Position numbers and translations under genes: made by a program
Assembly (NCBI GenBank): GCA_946811695.1
Contig: OX328125.1
Location: forward strand, 97,317,710 to 97,381,709
Source of the DNA: Gonocerus acuteangulatus
Lineage: Eukaryota > Arthropoda > Insecta > Hemiptera > Coreidae
DNA length: 64,000 nucleotides
Direction: 5' to 3'
Notes under the pieces: model-generated
Database searches by the model: none
What the model was told of the DNA's origin: nothing
Seen by the model: the letters and a program-made list of their open reading frames with translations, nothing else
Part shown: positions 9,862-21,056 of the stretch, in pieces
Numbering within the stretch: position 1 is the first letter of the stretch
Layout: every line of letters begins with the position of its first letter

Positions 9862-10402
9862 TGAAGGAATTTAAAGAAACTTGGAGGAACCTCAGAATGG
9901 TGTGCACCAGGAACATTAAACATCCACCATCTGATTCGAAGGCCAAAAATAAATCATGGCCTCTGCTGCAAAGCATGATTTTTCTGAAATTTTATGTGAC
10001 TTCCAAAGGGAATGATCTACCTGGAAATCTTTCTTCTCTGCCTCCTCAATCATTAAAAGCTGTAGATGACTAAGGGGAACTTAAAACTTAATGTGGAAAG
10101 TGAAGAAACGGGACCAGGAAATGAACCAATAAATCCACCATCATAGGGAACTGAATCAATCAACTAAAGAAGAAAATTCAGACTAATACTGCTGATGAGA
10201 TAATAACGGATTACATACAGACAAAAAGCAATGCCTCATGTGATAGAAAGAATTTTTTATTGAGTTTGCTTCCAAAGGTTAAAGAAATTACTAAAAGCCA
10301 ATTCAAGATTTTTCCGAGGGAGATTGTTTGCCTGATTGATCGGATCTGTGCACCAACAGCACCCGTCAGTCAGACCAATCTCTACACAATCCTGATAAAG
10401 TG
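9862..10402 (+). pseudogene. MADF-BESS protein pseudogene (second half)
   Basis: A splice acceptor (TTTCTGTTTCAG) precedes VKEFKETWRNLRMVCTRNIK and SWPLLQSMIFLKFYV, the C-terminal half of a MADF DNA-binding domain. After frameshifts near 10070 and 10150, the frame reads KNFLLSLLPKVKEITKSQFKIF and REIVCLIDRI, a clear BESS motif (protein-interaction helix pair that accompanies MADF). MADF-BESS proteins act as nuclear DNA-binding regulators or as accessory proteins of Harbinger-type transposons. The first half of the MADF domain is not upstream, but an equivalent half exon from another copy occurs at 23405-23561 with a matching intron phase. Stops and frameshifts make this copy non-functional. 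Confidence 0.75.
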
Positions 10403-10689
10403 AGTCTTCAGCAACATCTCCTCCCAATCTCTATTCTGAAGACTTCACTATTTCACAACAGGATCAACTCTATACTGAACTAGAACCCTTTCTTTAAAAG
10501 AAATAATTAAATCGCTTTCCGTAACATTAAATTACCATTCCTTATCAACATATTTCATATTGTTACCTACTACTTATCAATTATTAAAAATATTTTGAAG
10601 TTATAAAACTGTTTTCACTTACCTCAGTGTAATTATTAATTTTTCCTCAGCACTCAGAGCTTACATTTGCTACTGCTTCTGCGTGGGTC
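10403..10689. other. No feature recognised
   Basis: AT-rich spacer between the MADF-BESS relic and a pogo/Tigger relic. Confidence 0.4.
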
Positions 10690-10873
10690 ATAACCATCAT
10701 AAACTGCCCTTAGAAACCATCTTGAAACAAAAGGCTTCAATGCGTTTTCTGATCATTTTCAGATATGGTCAATGTTCCTCAGCAGCAATTTTCTTTAACG
10801 ATTCTCCCTTATCAATTCTTCTCAATGCTTCCATCCTTTTTTCCATAGTCACAACAATGTTTTTGCGTTTTGT
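10690..10873 (-). pseudogene. pogo/Tigger transposase relic (N-terminal DNA-binding part)
   Basis: The minus strand encodes KTKRKNIVVTMEKRMEALRR, IDKGESLKKIAAEEH and, after a one-residue break, MIRKRIEAFCFKM. This is the pattern of the first helix-turn-helix (CENP-B N / psq-like) of pogo/Tigger transposases: KRK.LT...K...L...GKS...IA...GV..ST...W...R..I. A stop separates the recognition helix from the following segment. The DDE catalytic domain is absent. Only about 60 codons are preserved. Confidence 0.5.
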
Positions 10874-11097
10874 CTTAATCGCAGACAACGAGCAAACGAT
10901 ACTATACCTCGGCCGAAAAATACACTTTTGTAATACAAAATGAAATTCAGACGTACTATTGGTCGTATGTGTATAATTAATGTGGAAAATGAATTCAGAG
11001 CATTTAACCATTGCTTCATAAGTAATAATATAGAGCATGATGTAGGTTTTGTGTATCCAGTTGGGAAAGATATGGCATGGTCGGCTCAGCACTATCC

Positions 11098-11325
11098 AAG
11101 TAAAGGATGTACATTATTTCACAGACGGATGTACCGCACATTCCAAAAACTTGTGCGAACATAAAAGCAATTTTTCTATTGATGCCGGACATTGTTTTTT
11201 TGCTTCTAGCTTTGGAAAATCTGTTTCGAGATGGATTTGGAGGAACAGTAATGCGAACATTAAGAAAAGCTAGTCTTTTACTACCTGATGATCAAATAAA
11301 AACTGCTTCAGATGTTTTTACAAGG
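11098..11325 (+). pseudogene. Relic of a repeated arthropod protein (SDG...HGK...DGxGG family)
   Basis: VKDVHYFTDGCTAHSKN and FSIDAGHCFFASSFGKS in one frame, then RDGFGGTVMRTLRKASLL after a one-base shift. They resemble a family repeated in arthropod and other metazoan genomes with the pattern ...YFSDG...YKN...H...F....W.FFATSHGK..CDG.GG..KR...RASL. I infer a mobile-element-derived protein; its class is not clear to me. The frameshift and loss of flanking parts make it a pseudogene. Confidence 0.5.
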
Positions 11326-11504
11326 TAAAAATTGACAACATTACTTTTCACTTCTTATATGAAACTGGTGTTGACTTGCTAAAAAATAAACTTGAGGACT
11401 GGTTTAGTACAACACGCACAATACCTCGTACCAAGAGTTTTCATGAATACAAGTCTCTTTCAACTGATCTATTAGAAATAAGAAGACTAACTGAATCTGA
11501 AAAA

Positions 11505-11545
11505 CCTTCCTTGGTTTCTTCATGTAGTGAAGAAGCCAAGGAAGG
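11505..11545. repeat. Short near-perfect hairpin
   Basis: CCTTCCTTGGTTTCTTC and GAAGAAGCCAAGGAAGG are inverted copies with a single mismatch (a G-U pair on one strand) around a 7-nt loop. Too short for a typical animal microRNA precursor; function unknown. Confidence 0.5.
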
Positions 11546-14124
11546 CTCAACCAAACTGTTTTGTATCAGCATTTCATGATGACAGGTGTTATTTTGAACT
11601 TGTCAAAAGTTCAGTGACGAAGAAGAATACATCGAACTTATCTTCCTTCTTCCCCCCCCCCCCCCCCCCGGACTAGCAGTGTCATTCTTTTGGCCTCAAA
11701 TAGAAGACTGTTTGCTTTGGAGTATAAGAACATACTCCTTTGCTAAAAATGATGTAAAATTATCAGAATTACATTTCTCTAAGTGGCTTAAATATATACA
11801 AGTTACACATAGATGTGGGACTATTACATCTTAAAGACACTTGCTGAAAATATATTAAAAACATGTACATGTAAGTTTAACGAGTATTGTAAGCCCTAAT
11901 ATTATAATTTTATTAAGCAATATTAACCTGCCGTTGGACACAATATATTGTCCCGTTTTTTTCGAATAACTTTTGTAGAGGGTTAGCACAGCAACTTTTT
12001 TCTTTGAAATCATTTCGTAAGCTGTGTGAATGTACAAATGACAAATAGAATTAAATAATATGAAATTTCCGCATTAAAAGAAATTTACAGCAATTTTGAG
12101 GGAAATGCTCATGGCGCGACCAACGCCGGGTTAAAGAAAGTATTATTTAAGACTAATAGCCGAATTGCTTATACACTGTAAAACAAACGAACAAAAAGAA
12201 AATAAAATTTAAGACAAACATACAATAAAGCTATTTGGTGTTTTATGTTAATAAAAAGCTCATAATCTTAGGTTTTATTTGGAACCTTATCGAGCTTCCC
12301 AGCTTTTCTCTTTGGAGAAAAACGTTACAAGCGTTTCTGTTAACCCTTAGCTACCAAAATAATGTCATGCAATATGATTTTTTATCAATACTAAGGCTAC
12401 TTAAATGGATGCACTTTTGTAAACTGTATACTTCTATTAAACTTGGGAAACATTTCCAGAACAAAATCTTTATTAATACCTAACATGCAATAGTTTTTTT
12501 AAATATTATTCGTTTCCCGCAAGTGATTCCGTGGAATCACATTATCGCAATATTCATATTTAAAAAAATTCTATTAATAAGAGGTATACATCCTAGAACA
12601 ATAAAACTTCACAGGTCTTCTTAGGCCACACGTATAAGCAAATGTGCAATGGTTCATACAAAAGAGAGATTGTGGATGACATTTCATTAAAATATTGGGT
12701 GTTTTGATATAGAATGACCCTGTATTGTCGTTTATTGGTAACAAATAAGGCCTATAATATAATTTCTATCTCATAAAATTCATTTATGGTAATTTTTTGA
12801 ATCGATTATTCTAAATAATTGATTTTTGAATGGTGCCATGCTACTGTAGTTTACTTAAAATCTAACAGTAAGCTACTTACAGTGCAACATTTTGTTTATT
12901 TACTTTTCTTTTCAATTTTTAGAAAAAACGTTTCCTGATCATGAGCTGAAAAAAAGCTGTCATATTTACCAAAGATTTTTATCGGCTCTGTTGTTGAACC
13001 CTCAGTAATTGTGAAAGTTCTCAAATATCAGAAGGATGGATGTGATGCGAACTTTGTTCCATTGTGCAAACTACAATCTAAAGCAATAAAAATCAAAGGC
13101 GGAGATTGCCAGAGTTCAGTCATGAGAGCTTATAAAAATACATTTTTTTATTCAAAAATGTAGTTTTACTTGTAGTGAATCTCAATGACAACATAATACC
13201 TCACTTCTAGCCAGTCATGCTACACCCTCTCAAGAAACCCATGCTCACAAGAACCACCGAAAATTCAAGTTGTCTCCACTCCTTCACATACATCCTCAAT
13301 CAAAGCACACAGGCACTTTTTGTCAACATAAAATCCAAATACTCACATCTTAAAGACTCGTGAGTAAAGGAACCCCACACTAACATGAATGCAGGGAGCA
13401 ATGAATTTTCCTCCTAAAATGCTGGAGCCTCAAGCTTGTTAATGGTTCTCTTAATAATAATTCTTTTTCACTCTGCTAAAGAAAGATGCTATGTTCTCTT
13501 CTCAAACTGAATTCTCATGGTACCTTGGTGTTTTTTCTTGTTATTCTAATAGTTCTCCTAGTCCAACACTATGTGGCTTCCTCTTCTCTCCTCTATGAGG
13601 ACTAATCTCTCTCTGATAGTGAAGAGGGAAGGAATGAAGTCAAACATGAAATGAGCTCTGTGTGTGATGTACATCACTGTGTGATGTACATCACTGGCCA
13701 AATTAATTCCATTATGTATTTAAAAAAGAAATCCTTTTTTTATCCTCTCTTCATAAAAGAAGAGTAAATTTACTTGGCTGGGTCATAAATGTTAAAGGTT
13801 AAAATGTTCAATAGAAATCCGGACGTAGCCGAAGCGTTATAGTTTTAGCATCACACTAGGCCATAGCTAAGACATATCCATGCCAAGAAAGAATTCTGAT
13901 TTCGTTCTATTAAGGGATATACATTCATAATAACACATTGAGATAACTCATAGTTTACGCAGTTGCCTTGAATGTCTACATAATTTCACTCAAATTGCCA
14001 CTGTTTATTGATTGTTGATGAGCTGTGTGAGGCCAATCAAGTGTTCAAAAATATTACTAAAAATAAATATATAAGTCTATTTTAATTTCTCGATGAGAGC
14101 AGAGCCCTTGCTTTGGTAATGGAC
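11546..14124. other. 2.6 kb AT-rich sequence, no gene recognised
   Basis: Contains a C run at about 11655-11671 and a small duplicated palindrome (GTGATGTACATCAC, twice at about 13665-13695). Short frames (for example 12235-12483) lack recognisable motifs or splice context. Confidence 0.5.
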
Positions 14125-14200
14125 ATGGGCGTATATAAGGGGGGCTCCAGCCCCCCCCCCATTTTGATTTAACTGGTAAAAATCTGTCATAAAAACATGG
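14125..14200. mobile_element. Fragment of the GGGCGTATATA MITE-like family
   Basis: ACATGGGCGTATATAAGG, then a GGGGGGCTCCAGCCCCCC palindrome and ATTTTGATTTAACTGGTAAA. These match the reverse complement of the right end of the copy at 28636-28917 and the left end at 1448. Confidence 0.55.
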
Positions 14201-15887
14201 ACCTAGCACCGACAAACTTTTGTTGGCTTGCTCATTTTTCTGGTAATGTGCTATTCGAAGAAAACATTTCCCCCCAAAATTGCGATGCTCCCACTGCAAA
14301 TTTAATTCTTTTCGTTTCGGAAAAGGCTCAATTTCTTCATCAGAATCTTCGACAACACTCCCTGGAGCTGAGGAAGTACCAAGCTGCGATATCTTCTTCC
14401 CATTAGTCTTACACATGTCACTAATACGCTGGGCCTGAAATGCAAGCACCGATGAATAGTCCTTCATTGTCTGCGCCCAATATATTGGTACTTAGTTATG
14501 TAAGGGTTAAAGATAACATAATTGTTAGAAATTCGTACAGTTAATGATGGCTACAAATATAAAAAAAATAATAATGTTCAATACCACAAGGTAGCTTGAT
14601 GTCGAGGAAAAGTCCAACTCACAGAAACTGTCTTAATTTAGTGGGTTTCAAAATTATTCTGATATATGGTGTGATTTGGAAAACTTAGAATATTTCACTC
14701 TTAATATTCCACCTGAAATTGAGTCATGCCAACCCTTCCGAAAATTCAAGCTGTTATCTCCGACTGACAGTTTAATTAAAATTACTTTATGGTGCTGCGT
14801 AACCAAACTCTTCAGAAGATGGTTGGTGTACACTGAATGCCTCAATACCTTGCTTCAAATATCCTATGTAAATACAAAATAAACATGAATATTATTATTT
14901 ATTATATTCAAGGAAGGATAATCCAGGTGAAGATGTAAGGGAGAAGAAGAAGAAAAGGAATTAAGGTGATCCTCCAGAAAGTCCTAAATCATCAAAGCCT
15001 ACTAACACACCAACCAACAAACAAACAGCAAGACTTCCTTAAAGGAAAGAAACGGTAACACCTACTACTACTAGGACGTTTATTTATTATGAAAACTATT
15101 TTACTCTCCATATGATCTTCCAAAACCTAACCCGCTTTATTGGGCATAATGTCAGTTCAGCTGTTCTTTTTATTAATTTTTCTTTCTTTTTTTTTCAATT
15201 TATAATTTAAAAGTAAAATTTGTAATTTTAAGTTCAATTTTCCTTTGCCTTTTGGAATTTAATTTTTTAGTATCCACTTCAGTAATTATATCTAAGCCTA
15301 AGTACTTTTTTTTTCCTTATTTAGGTAAACCTAAATTTTAATTTCCAAGCATTGACTATTCTTTATATTTATCTAGAATGGAGCTGAATTAATAATCACA
15401 AGTCTTTTCAAAATTTTAATATTGAAATTATTGCCATAAGCTGCTTTTGTTCTTGTTTTTTTGTTTTTTTTTAGTGGTATTTTATTTAAACATTTTGCAT
15501 ATTTTGTCACATTACTTATTTATATTTAAATTATTTGATTTTTTTTTACACTTTTTGTTTTTCTTGACGAAGTACTGAAATCATCTGTTTGATGAGCTCA
15601 TCGCCTTACGTTACGGAGCTCATAAATAAATAAATTTATTATATTTGTAATGAACAGTGATTCAATTAATTTTCTTCCGGTGTGTTGTGTATGCCATATA
15701 CTACAAAACTTTATAAATATACAACAACTGCACATTTGTGTTTATTGGACATAATAAATAAAATGTCCACATGTACTGAGAGAACAACCCATATTTGTAA
15801 AGATGCAGAAAAATAGCAGCGCCTCTGGTGGTGACCTATGAGCACTAAGTTTGCAGCTTCAATTCAATTTGAACATAATATGGAGAA
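14201..15887. other. AT-rich sequence; possible LINE 3' tail near 15560-15645
   Basis: No protein domain recognised. Around 15590-15640, GATGAGCTCATCGCC...GGAGCTCATAAATAAATAAA looks like the 3' end of a non-LTR element with an (ATAA)n tail, but no coding part is attached. At about 15800-15830, GCAGCGCCTCTGGTGGTGA resembles the dispersed family of 46-47 kb. Confidence 0.35.
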
Positions 15888-16657
15888 TTGAATTGAAGCT
15901 GAAGCTTGGGATCCTCATGCCTGATGGAACCGGCATAAGGACTCCATTATCAACATGTACTAGTGTCTACCATGCCGAACTGATGGCGATAAAGGAGGCT
16001 ATGAATCAGTGTATAAACCTCGAGGGAAATGTTGTAATCTGTAGTGATTCAAAAAGTGCTCTCTTGGCGATTCATGACAAGTTCACTAAGGACCCACTCC
16101 TTCGAGCTGTTCATGATTCGCTGGGGACATTACAGCTACTGGGCAAACAAGTTTCGTTCATATGGATTCCAGGCCATGCAGGAATCCTAGGAAATGAAAA
16201 AGCAGACATCCTAGCTAAGGAAGCGAATTCAATGGCCCTCCCGGCGAATTCTTGCTCACACCCTGGAGACGTGAAACGCCAAATAAAAGAACTATTATGG
16301 GAACAGTGGCAAAGAAGATGGAAAACAAGCACAACCCACTTGAGGACTTTTTATCCCTCAGTTCGCTCTACAATAGTCTACGATGACCTTTGTAGACGAG
16401 ACTCAGTGGTAATAACAAGGCTGCGTATTGGACACACACGTCTAACACATGGCCATCATCTTGTCGGTAGGCGTCGTCCAACGTGTAATCATTGTGGTGA
16501 TGTACTTACCGTGGATCATATTTTAGCGGAATGCTCCCAGTTACAAAGAGCCAGGGATAGGTCTGATATTAACAGCAGAGACATTTTGAATAAAACAGAA
16601 AAATATCAGAATATTATTGATTACCTTAAATTTATTAAAGCACACAAACATATCTAA
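15888..16657 (+). pseudogene. LINE ORF2 C-terminus: RNase H and terminal cysteine motif
   Basis: The open frame encodes the RNase H block AELMAIKEA (catalytic Glu), CSDSKSALLAI (catalytic Asp), QVSFIWIPGHAGILGNEKAD (last Asp, GHxG...GNE.AD signature). Then come the LINE C-terminal motif TRLRIGHTRLTHGHHL and a CNHCG...TVDHILAEC cysteine-histidine segment. The first catalytic Asp (TDGS block) lies upstream of the truncation and is missing. The displayed frame begins upstream in flanking DNA; the real element starts near LKLGILMPDG. The frame is otherwise intact to its stop, so insertion was fairly recent. In a full element the RNase H removes RNA during second-strand synthesis. Confidence 0.85.
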
Positions 16658-16817
16658 AAATGTAACATCCCTTGAAATAAAAAATATATATAGAAATTTG
16701 GATTAAAATATAATATTGTAAAATATAAACATTAGTAATGATTCTAACGTTATATAATATTCGGCTAACTTAAACAGTAGGGTATTGTGCTAAAGGCCAT
16801 TGTAGTCGACGCACAAT

Positions 16818-16826
<9 letters not shown>

Positions 16827-16872
<46 letters not shown>
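16827..16872 (+). repeat. Poly-A tail of the LINE
   Basis: About 46 consecutive A directly before the downstream target duplication. Confidence 0.85.
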
Positions 16873-16876
<4 letters not shown>

Positions 16877-16939
16877 GGAGAAATCCCCAACTTCAAATGG
16901 ACTGATTTTTTTTTGTTTCTCATTGTTTCGGTGTCATGA

Positions 16940-17110
16940 CTCCCACGTTTATCTATAGGTTACCACCTTTTTCTAGCCAGAGTATGGCTGATGCCTTTTT
17001 TTTCTAAAGAATAGCGACCCCCCCCCAGTGGGAATCGAACTCTAGACCTTCTTAAGAACAGAATACTCATGCATTAGCACTCTTGAGAGGCGACCTGACC
17101 TCAAGTAAGG
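16940..17110. repeat. GGTTACC-family repeat with tRNA-like insert
   Basis: ATCTATAGGTTACCACC...TTCTAGCCAGAGTATGGCTGATGCC matches copies at 27.1-28.2 kb and 58.0 kb. It is followed by a minus-strand tRNA-like segment (17031-17100) with B box GAGTTCGATTCCC. Confidence 0.55.
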
Positions 17111-17685
17111 AAGTGCTCCAAGATGATTCCCGCTGTCAATTACAATTTAATGACGATTAATTGGCAGCTTGTAAGGCCTGGTGCCCAGGGTAGTCGAATC
17201 ATAGGCTGAGACGATTCTGTAAACCACGGGTTCTAATGGGGAGGTGAATACTGAACTCAGCACAGGGCCAGCCGAGACAAGGCTGTCCATTTGACCATTG
17301 TTGTCTGTTGTCCCTCTGACCATTTGTGTAAGTAACAGTTCCATAAGCCCTCTGTCTTGAGCTCCCAGGAATATTCTGAAGCATAGAATGTTGCATATGC
17401 TTGATGAAAAATTATCCTGTGATGTGTGATACCAGTCACCCAGGTAATTTGAGGACGTAAACTAAAGACCTGATATGGGAAGAAATCGCCAGTGGTAAGT
17501 CCTACAGGTTATTGTTTTTAATATATTAATAGAAATCAAAACACATTTACGCTTAAAACTATAGTAACACTTAAAAATTTTATTAATATAACAATTGAAG
17601 TGAAAAAAACGCAAATGAGCTGAGTTCAATAAGCGGCGAGGGCTCTGAACTGGGTCCTAGGGATCTCCCCGTCCGTTTTCTCGCT
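17111..17685. other. Unrecognised sequence, somewhat richer in G+C
   Basis: 17150-17440 has fewer A/T runs than its surroundings and overlapping minus-strand frames of 60-65 codons. None has a motif I recognise. Possibly an old transposon fragment. Confidence 0.3.
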
Positions 17686-17759
17686 ATGTCTGCCCTGGGC
17701 TACGTGTGCGCAGAAGAGGATTCACAAACAAATGCACTGAAAGGATTTCCTGCCAACAG
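17686..17759 (+). CDS. Candidate short coding exon ending at a consensus donor
   Basis: An ATG opens 24 codons plus two bases that run without a stop into CAACAG|GTAAGATG, a near-perfect 5' splice site. The stretch is G+C-richer than its neighbourhood. The encoded peptide (MSALGYVCAEEDSQTNALKG...) is not recognised, and no partner exon with compatible phase was identified downstream in the window. It could be a first exon or a chance donor. Confidence 0.25.
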
Positions 17760-17944
17760 GTAAGATGAAAGCCATAATATCCTCATACTTGAAATACTAA
17801 GAAATACGAATTTGGTTGCAAATTTCATGTTTAACTAGCTGCTACGCGACGTGCCATGCTACTCCTACTTTCTGCGCCTAGAAAAGCAAAAACAAATTAT
17901 AAGCCAATAAAGGATATTAAAATTTAAATCTGTGAGTCCTATAC

Positions 17945-18262
17945 GATTTTGACCTAGCGTATGCCACTCCCAGGACAAATACGTACATGTGTGCCAAGTT
18001 TGGTCAAAATCGGTCAAACGGTGTGGATTTGTATAAGGAACAAACAGACAGACAATCAGCTGATAGACGATTTTGACCTTGCCTATGACAATCCCCGGAT
18101 CAAGACTTACCTGTGTTTGGTCAAACGGTGTCGATTTGTATAAGGAACAAACAGACAGCCGGTAGACGGGTTTGAGCTAGCTTATGACACTCTCCGTATC
18201 AAGACCTTCCTGTGTGCAAAGTTTGGTAAAAATCCATCAAAGATTGTGGATTTGTATAAGGT
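17945..18262. repeat. Three diverged tandem copies of a ~110-bp unit
   Basis: The order GATTTTGACCT..., a CCCGGATCAAGACxTACxTGTG block, GTTTGGTCAAA...GTGTxGATTTGTATAAGG, AACAAACAGACAG repeats three times with divergence. Such tails are common in 3' regions of arthropod repetitive elements. Upstream (17835) lies AACTAGCTGCTACGCGAC. Confidence 0.6.
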
Positions 18263-18696
18263 ATAGGAGTGTGCGCCGTAGAAAGTGGAACGGCAGAGGA
18301 GTCGTGCCCCTCTCAGGCCGTCAAGATGAGGATGCCCCATGAGCCCCCGGGGTTTCGCGGGCTGACCCTCGGGGAAGGGTACCCACTACGCCAGCTTCCG
18401 CCCTAGAGCCGGGCGTAGGGAATACCATCTTCACCTGGGCTTTTACCATTTTTTCTGGATAATAATGCGCTGTCAAACTGAGAGAGAGTGATTTCTGGAT
18501 CTAAGTAGGGATGCATAACGTCTATGAACTTGTAAGCCAAGAGGAATACTAGAGGGGAAAATGTTCTGAAAGAAAACTATCCAATCATTGGGAGAAATAT
18601 CGCATATTTTAGCGGATTTCCTTCTAACACTGCGAACTGCAGTCCAAAAGGATTTGGAATCTTCAGCGTTGCTAAGGTTTTTTTTTAATTCTTCAA
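18263..18696. other. GC-rich patch then AT-rich spacer
   Basis: 18270-18430 is unusually GC-rich (CCCCCGGGGTTTCGCGGG..., CCGGGCGTAGGG) with no frame I recognise. It shares GAAGTGGAACGGCA-like sequence with about 34545, suggesting an untranslated region of a repeat. Confidence 0.35.
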
Positions 18697-20983
18697 GGTA
18701 ATGAAATGAAATGAATGAAAAGTTTTATTCTTATTCCGGGACAGAAGTCCCATAGGAATAATTTTGAAATTACAAAATAATTTTGAATTTTACGTATAAA
18801 CTTAAAAACTTATAAATGCTATCAGTATCAATATATAGTGTACAGCTTCAATATAGACTAGGTGTTGGGTAAAACTTGGAGGGATAGAAGGTGGTGGAAG
18901 AGTCGGGATTTAAAGGTTTCTAGGTTGGTAGAATGGCGGACAAATGAAGGCAAGGAATTCCATAGCGAGGTTGCACGGGTGACGAATGATTTTTCGAATA
19001 TTGCTGTTCGGTGGGAAGGAATATAAAGATCGGAAGGACGAGATCGGGTGTTACAGGAGTGAACCGAGGATTTAAATTTAAGAAGTTGAAAAATATAAGA
19101 AGGTCTACGGGATTGAATTACTTGGTAAAGGACTGAGCCACGGAAGTACTGACGACGATAAAGATGCAATAGCCAATTTAGCTCCTGGTAGAAATGTGAT
19201 ATGTGGGAGTCTCTGGGGATCCCGAGGATAAAACGAATGAAACAGTTCATGAGGCGTTTGAGTTTTGCCTCGAGATCGCCAGAAAGTCCACCGTACACCA
19301 AACAACCATAGTCAAACTGGGGGAATAATAGGGAGGTTACGAGGAGTTGACGGGTCTTTGTTGGCAGGAGATGGCGGGAGAGGTTGAGCTGTCTCAGGAT
19401 AAATATGGACCGACGGGAAATTTGGGAAATATGATTTTCCAGGAAAGGTTCTGATCAAATATGATCCCAAGATTTTTAACTGATTTACAATATTTTATAG
19501 GGGTGCTGTTAAGGTAAAGGGCTGGAAAAGGGAAAGTGGAAATTATGAGGTATTGGGAGCCTATAACAATGGCTTTGGATTTGTCTGGATTCAGGGAAAG
19601 CTTATTAGCTGCGGCCCAAGCATTGATGTTATTAAGATCTACTTGCAGCTTGTCTACAGTATCTCGTAGCAAAGAGGGCTTAAAGGATAGGTAGATTTGG
19701 ATATCGTCAGCGTAAAGATGGAACTTGGAATGAACTATGGAAAGAGGAAGATCATTGATGTAAACAGGAAATAGAGTTGGGGATAACGAGGAGCCCTGGG
19801 GTACACCACGGGAAAGAGGAAGAGGGCTAGAGGGATTGCTGTCGGGGATGTCCACATATTGGGATTGATTGGATAGAAAGAATTGGAACCAGCTAACGGC
19901 ACTGTTGGGAAAGGAAAGAGATTGGAGTTTGGTGAGGAGGATTTGATGGTCTATGGAATCAAATGCTTTTGAAAAATCTAGGAGAACTAGAATAGTGAGC
20001 TGTTGGTTATCTATGGCAGTTTGAATGTCATGGGTGATTTTTTTGAGCGCTGATTGAGTGGAGTATGACGGACGGAAGCCAGACTGGAGAGGGTTAAGAA
20101 GATTATTTTGTTCAAGGTGGTTGGATACTTGAAATTGGACCAGGCGCTCTAAAGGTTTGGACAGATTGGATAGAAGGGAGATAGGACGGAAATCCTTCGG
20201 AGAGCAGGGGTTTGATATTTTGTTAAGAGGGCGAACCAACGCTGTTTTCCATTGAGAAGGAAAAGTCGAGTTTTGAAGGGAATAGTTGTATATGTGGAGA
20301 AGGATAGGAAGGATTGCGGGTAAGCAGGCCTTAATCAGTTTAACGGGAACAGAGTCTGTACCGTAGTCATTGGTTCGGGATTGAAGGACCGCGGTTAGAA
20401 GATCTTCTGGGGTAATATAGGAGAAGTAGAAGTTGTTGGAATTAAAAGGTAGTGTGGAAGGTATAGGAGGACTGGATAGGACTGAGGGAGAAGATACAAA
20501 GTGAGCATTAAGAACATCAGGGGATAATGAGCTAGAGCAAGGACGGTTAGTTTTGCAAAGGGAAAGTTTACGAAGGATTGACCATTTTGTTTTAGAGTCA
20601 GGAGCATTGGATAGGGATTGGTGGACGTAGAGGGACTTAGCTCGACGGATGGAGGATTGGGTGAGCTTACGCAAGTATTTGTAGGAGGAGTAATCTTGAG
20701 GACGACGGGTCCGTCTAAATTTTCTTCTCGCTGCGTCTCTTCTTTTTATTAATGATTTGAGCTCGGGTGTAAGCCAGGGAGCAGGAGGACGGTTGAACCG
20801 GCGGGTTTGAAGAGGAGCAGGGGAATCTAAAAGGGAGTGGAGGTGATGAGTTAAGGAGTTAACCATGTCATCTATGGAGTCAGAGGAATAAATGGAAGAA
20901 TGTAATTTCTTTTTCCTCATAATATCCCTGTATTTTTTTACAAGAAAGATAATGGCTAACTTTTTCTTTAAAAAGGAGGAAAC

Positions 20984-20984
<1 letters not shown>
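18697..20984 (-). mobile_element. CR1-like non-LTR retrotransposon, 5'-truncated
   Basis: Minus-strand reverse transcriptase region with a 3' UTR ending in CATTTCATTTCATTACC-type short repeats near 18697-18720. No endonuclease domain: the upstream side ends at a (TA)n tract (20985-21053) followed by a hAT MITE. The coding part has a single frameshift. Confidence 0.75.
18858..20920 (-). pseudogene. CR1-like LINE reverse transcriptase with one frameshift
   Basis: First segment (19394-20920, about 508 codons) contains ordered RT blocks: DFRPISLLSNLSKPLERLV (near residue 245), VLLDFSKAFDSIDHQILL (about 315), SRGVPQGSSLSPTLFPVYIND (about 370) and the catalytic YADDIQIY (about 402). It then has LSLNPDKSK and LNSTPI...VKNLGI. 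A one-base deletion near 19430, just after LSW, shifts the frame. The second segment (from about 19430 down to 18858) continues with QLNLSRHLLPTKTRQLLV, DYGCLVYGGL, RFILGIPRDSHISH and the C-terminal SLWNSLP block typical of CR1-type elements. The endonuclease and first ORF are missing. The RT would copy element RNA at a nicked target. It is close to intact, so decay is modest. Confidence 0.8.

Positions 20985-21053
<69 letters not shown>
20985..21053. repeat. (TA)n microsatellite
   Basis: About 34 TA units. It serves as the insertion site of the adjacent hAT MITE. Confidence 0.9.

Positions 21054-21056
<3 letters not shown>

Larger units (their letters stand above)
15888..16872 (+). mobile_element. 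5'-truncated Jockey-like LINE with poly-A tail and 10-bp target duplication
   Basis: Flanked by exact direct repeats ATATGGAGAA (15878-15887 and 16873-16882). It ends in a run of about 46 A after a 170-bp 3' UTR. These are the marks of target-primed reverse transcription. The 5' end is truncated inside the RNase H domain, so it was dead on arrival. Confidence 0.85.

Noticed and set aside
10683..10943. Plus-strand 86-codon frame
   Set aside because: Opposite strand carries the pogo/Tigger-like helix-turn-helix motif, which explains the open reading.
14057..14467. 136-codon minus-strand frame
   Set aside because: Its C-terminal part runs through the MITE fragment with C/G runs; the N-terminal part has no recognisable motif or splice context.
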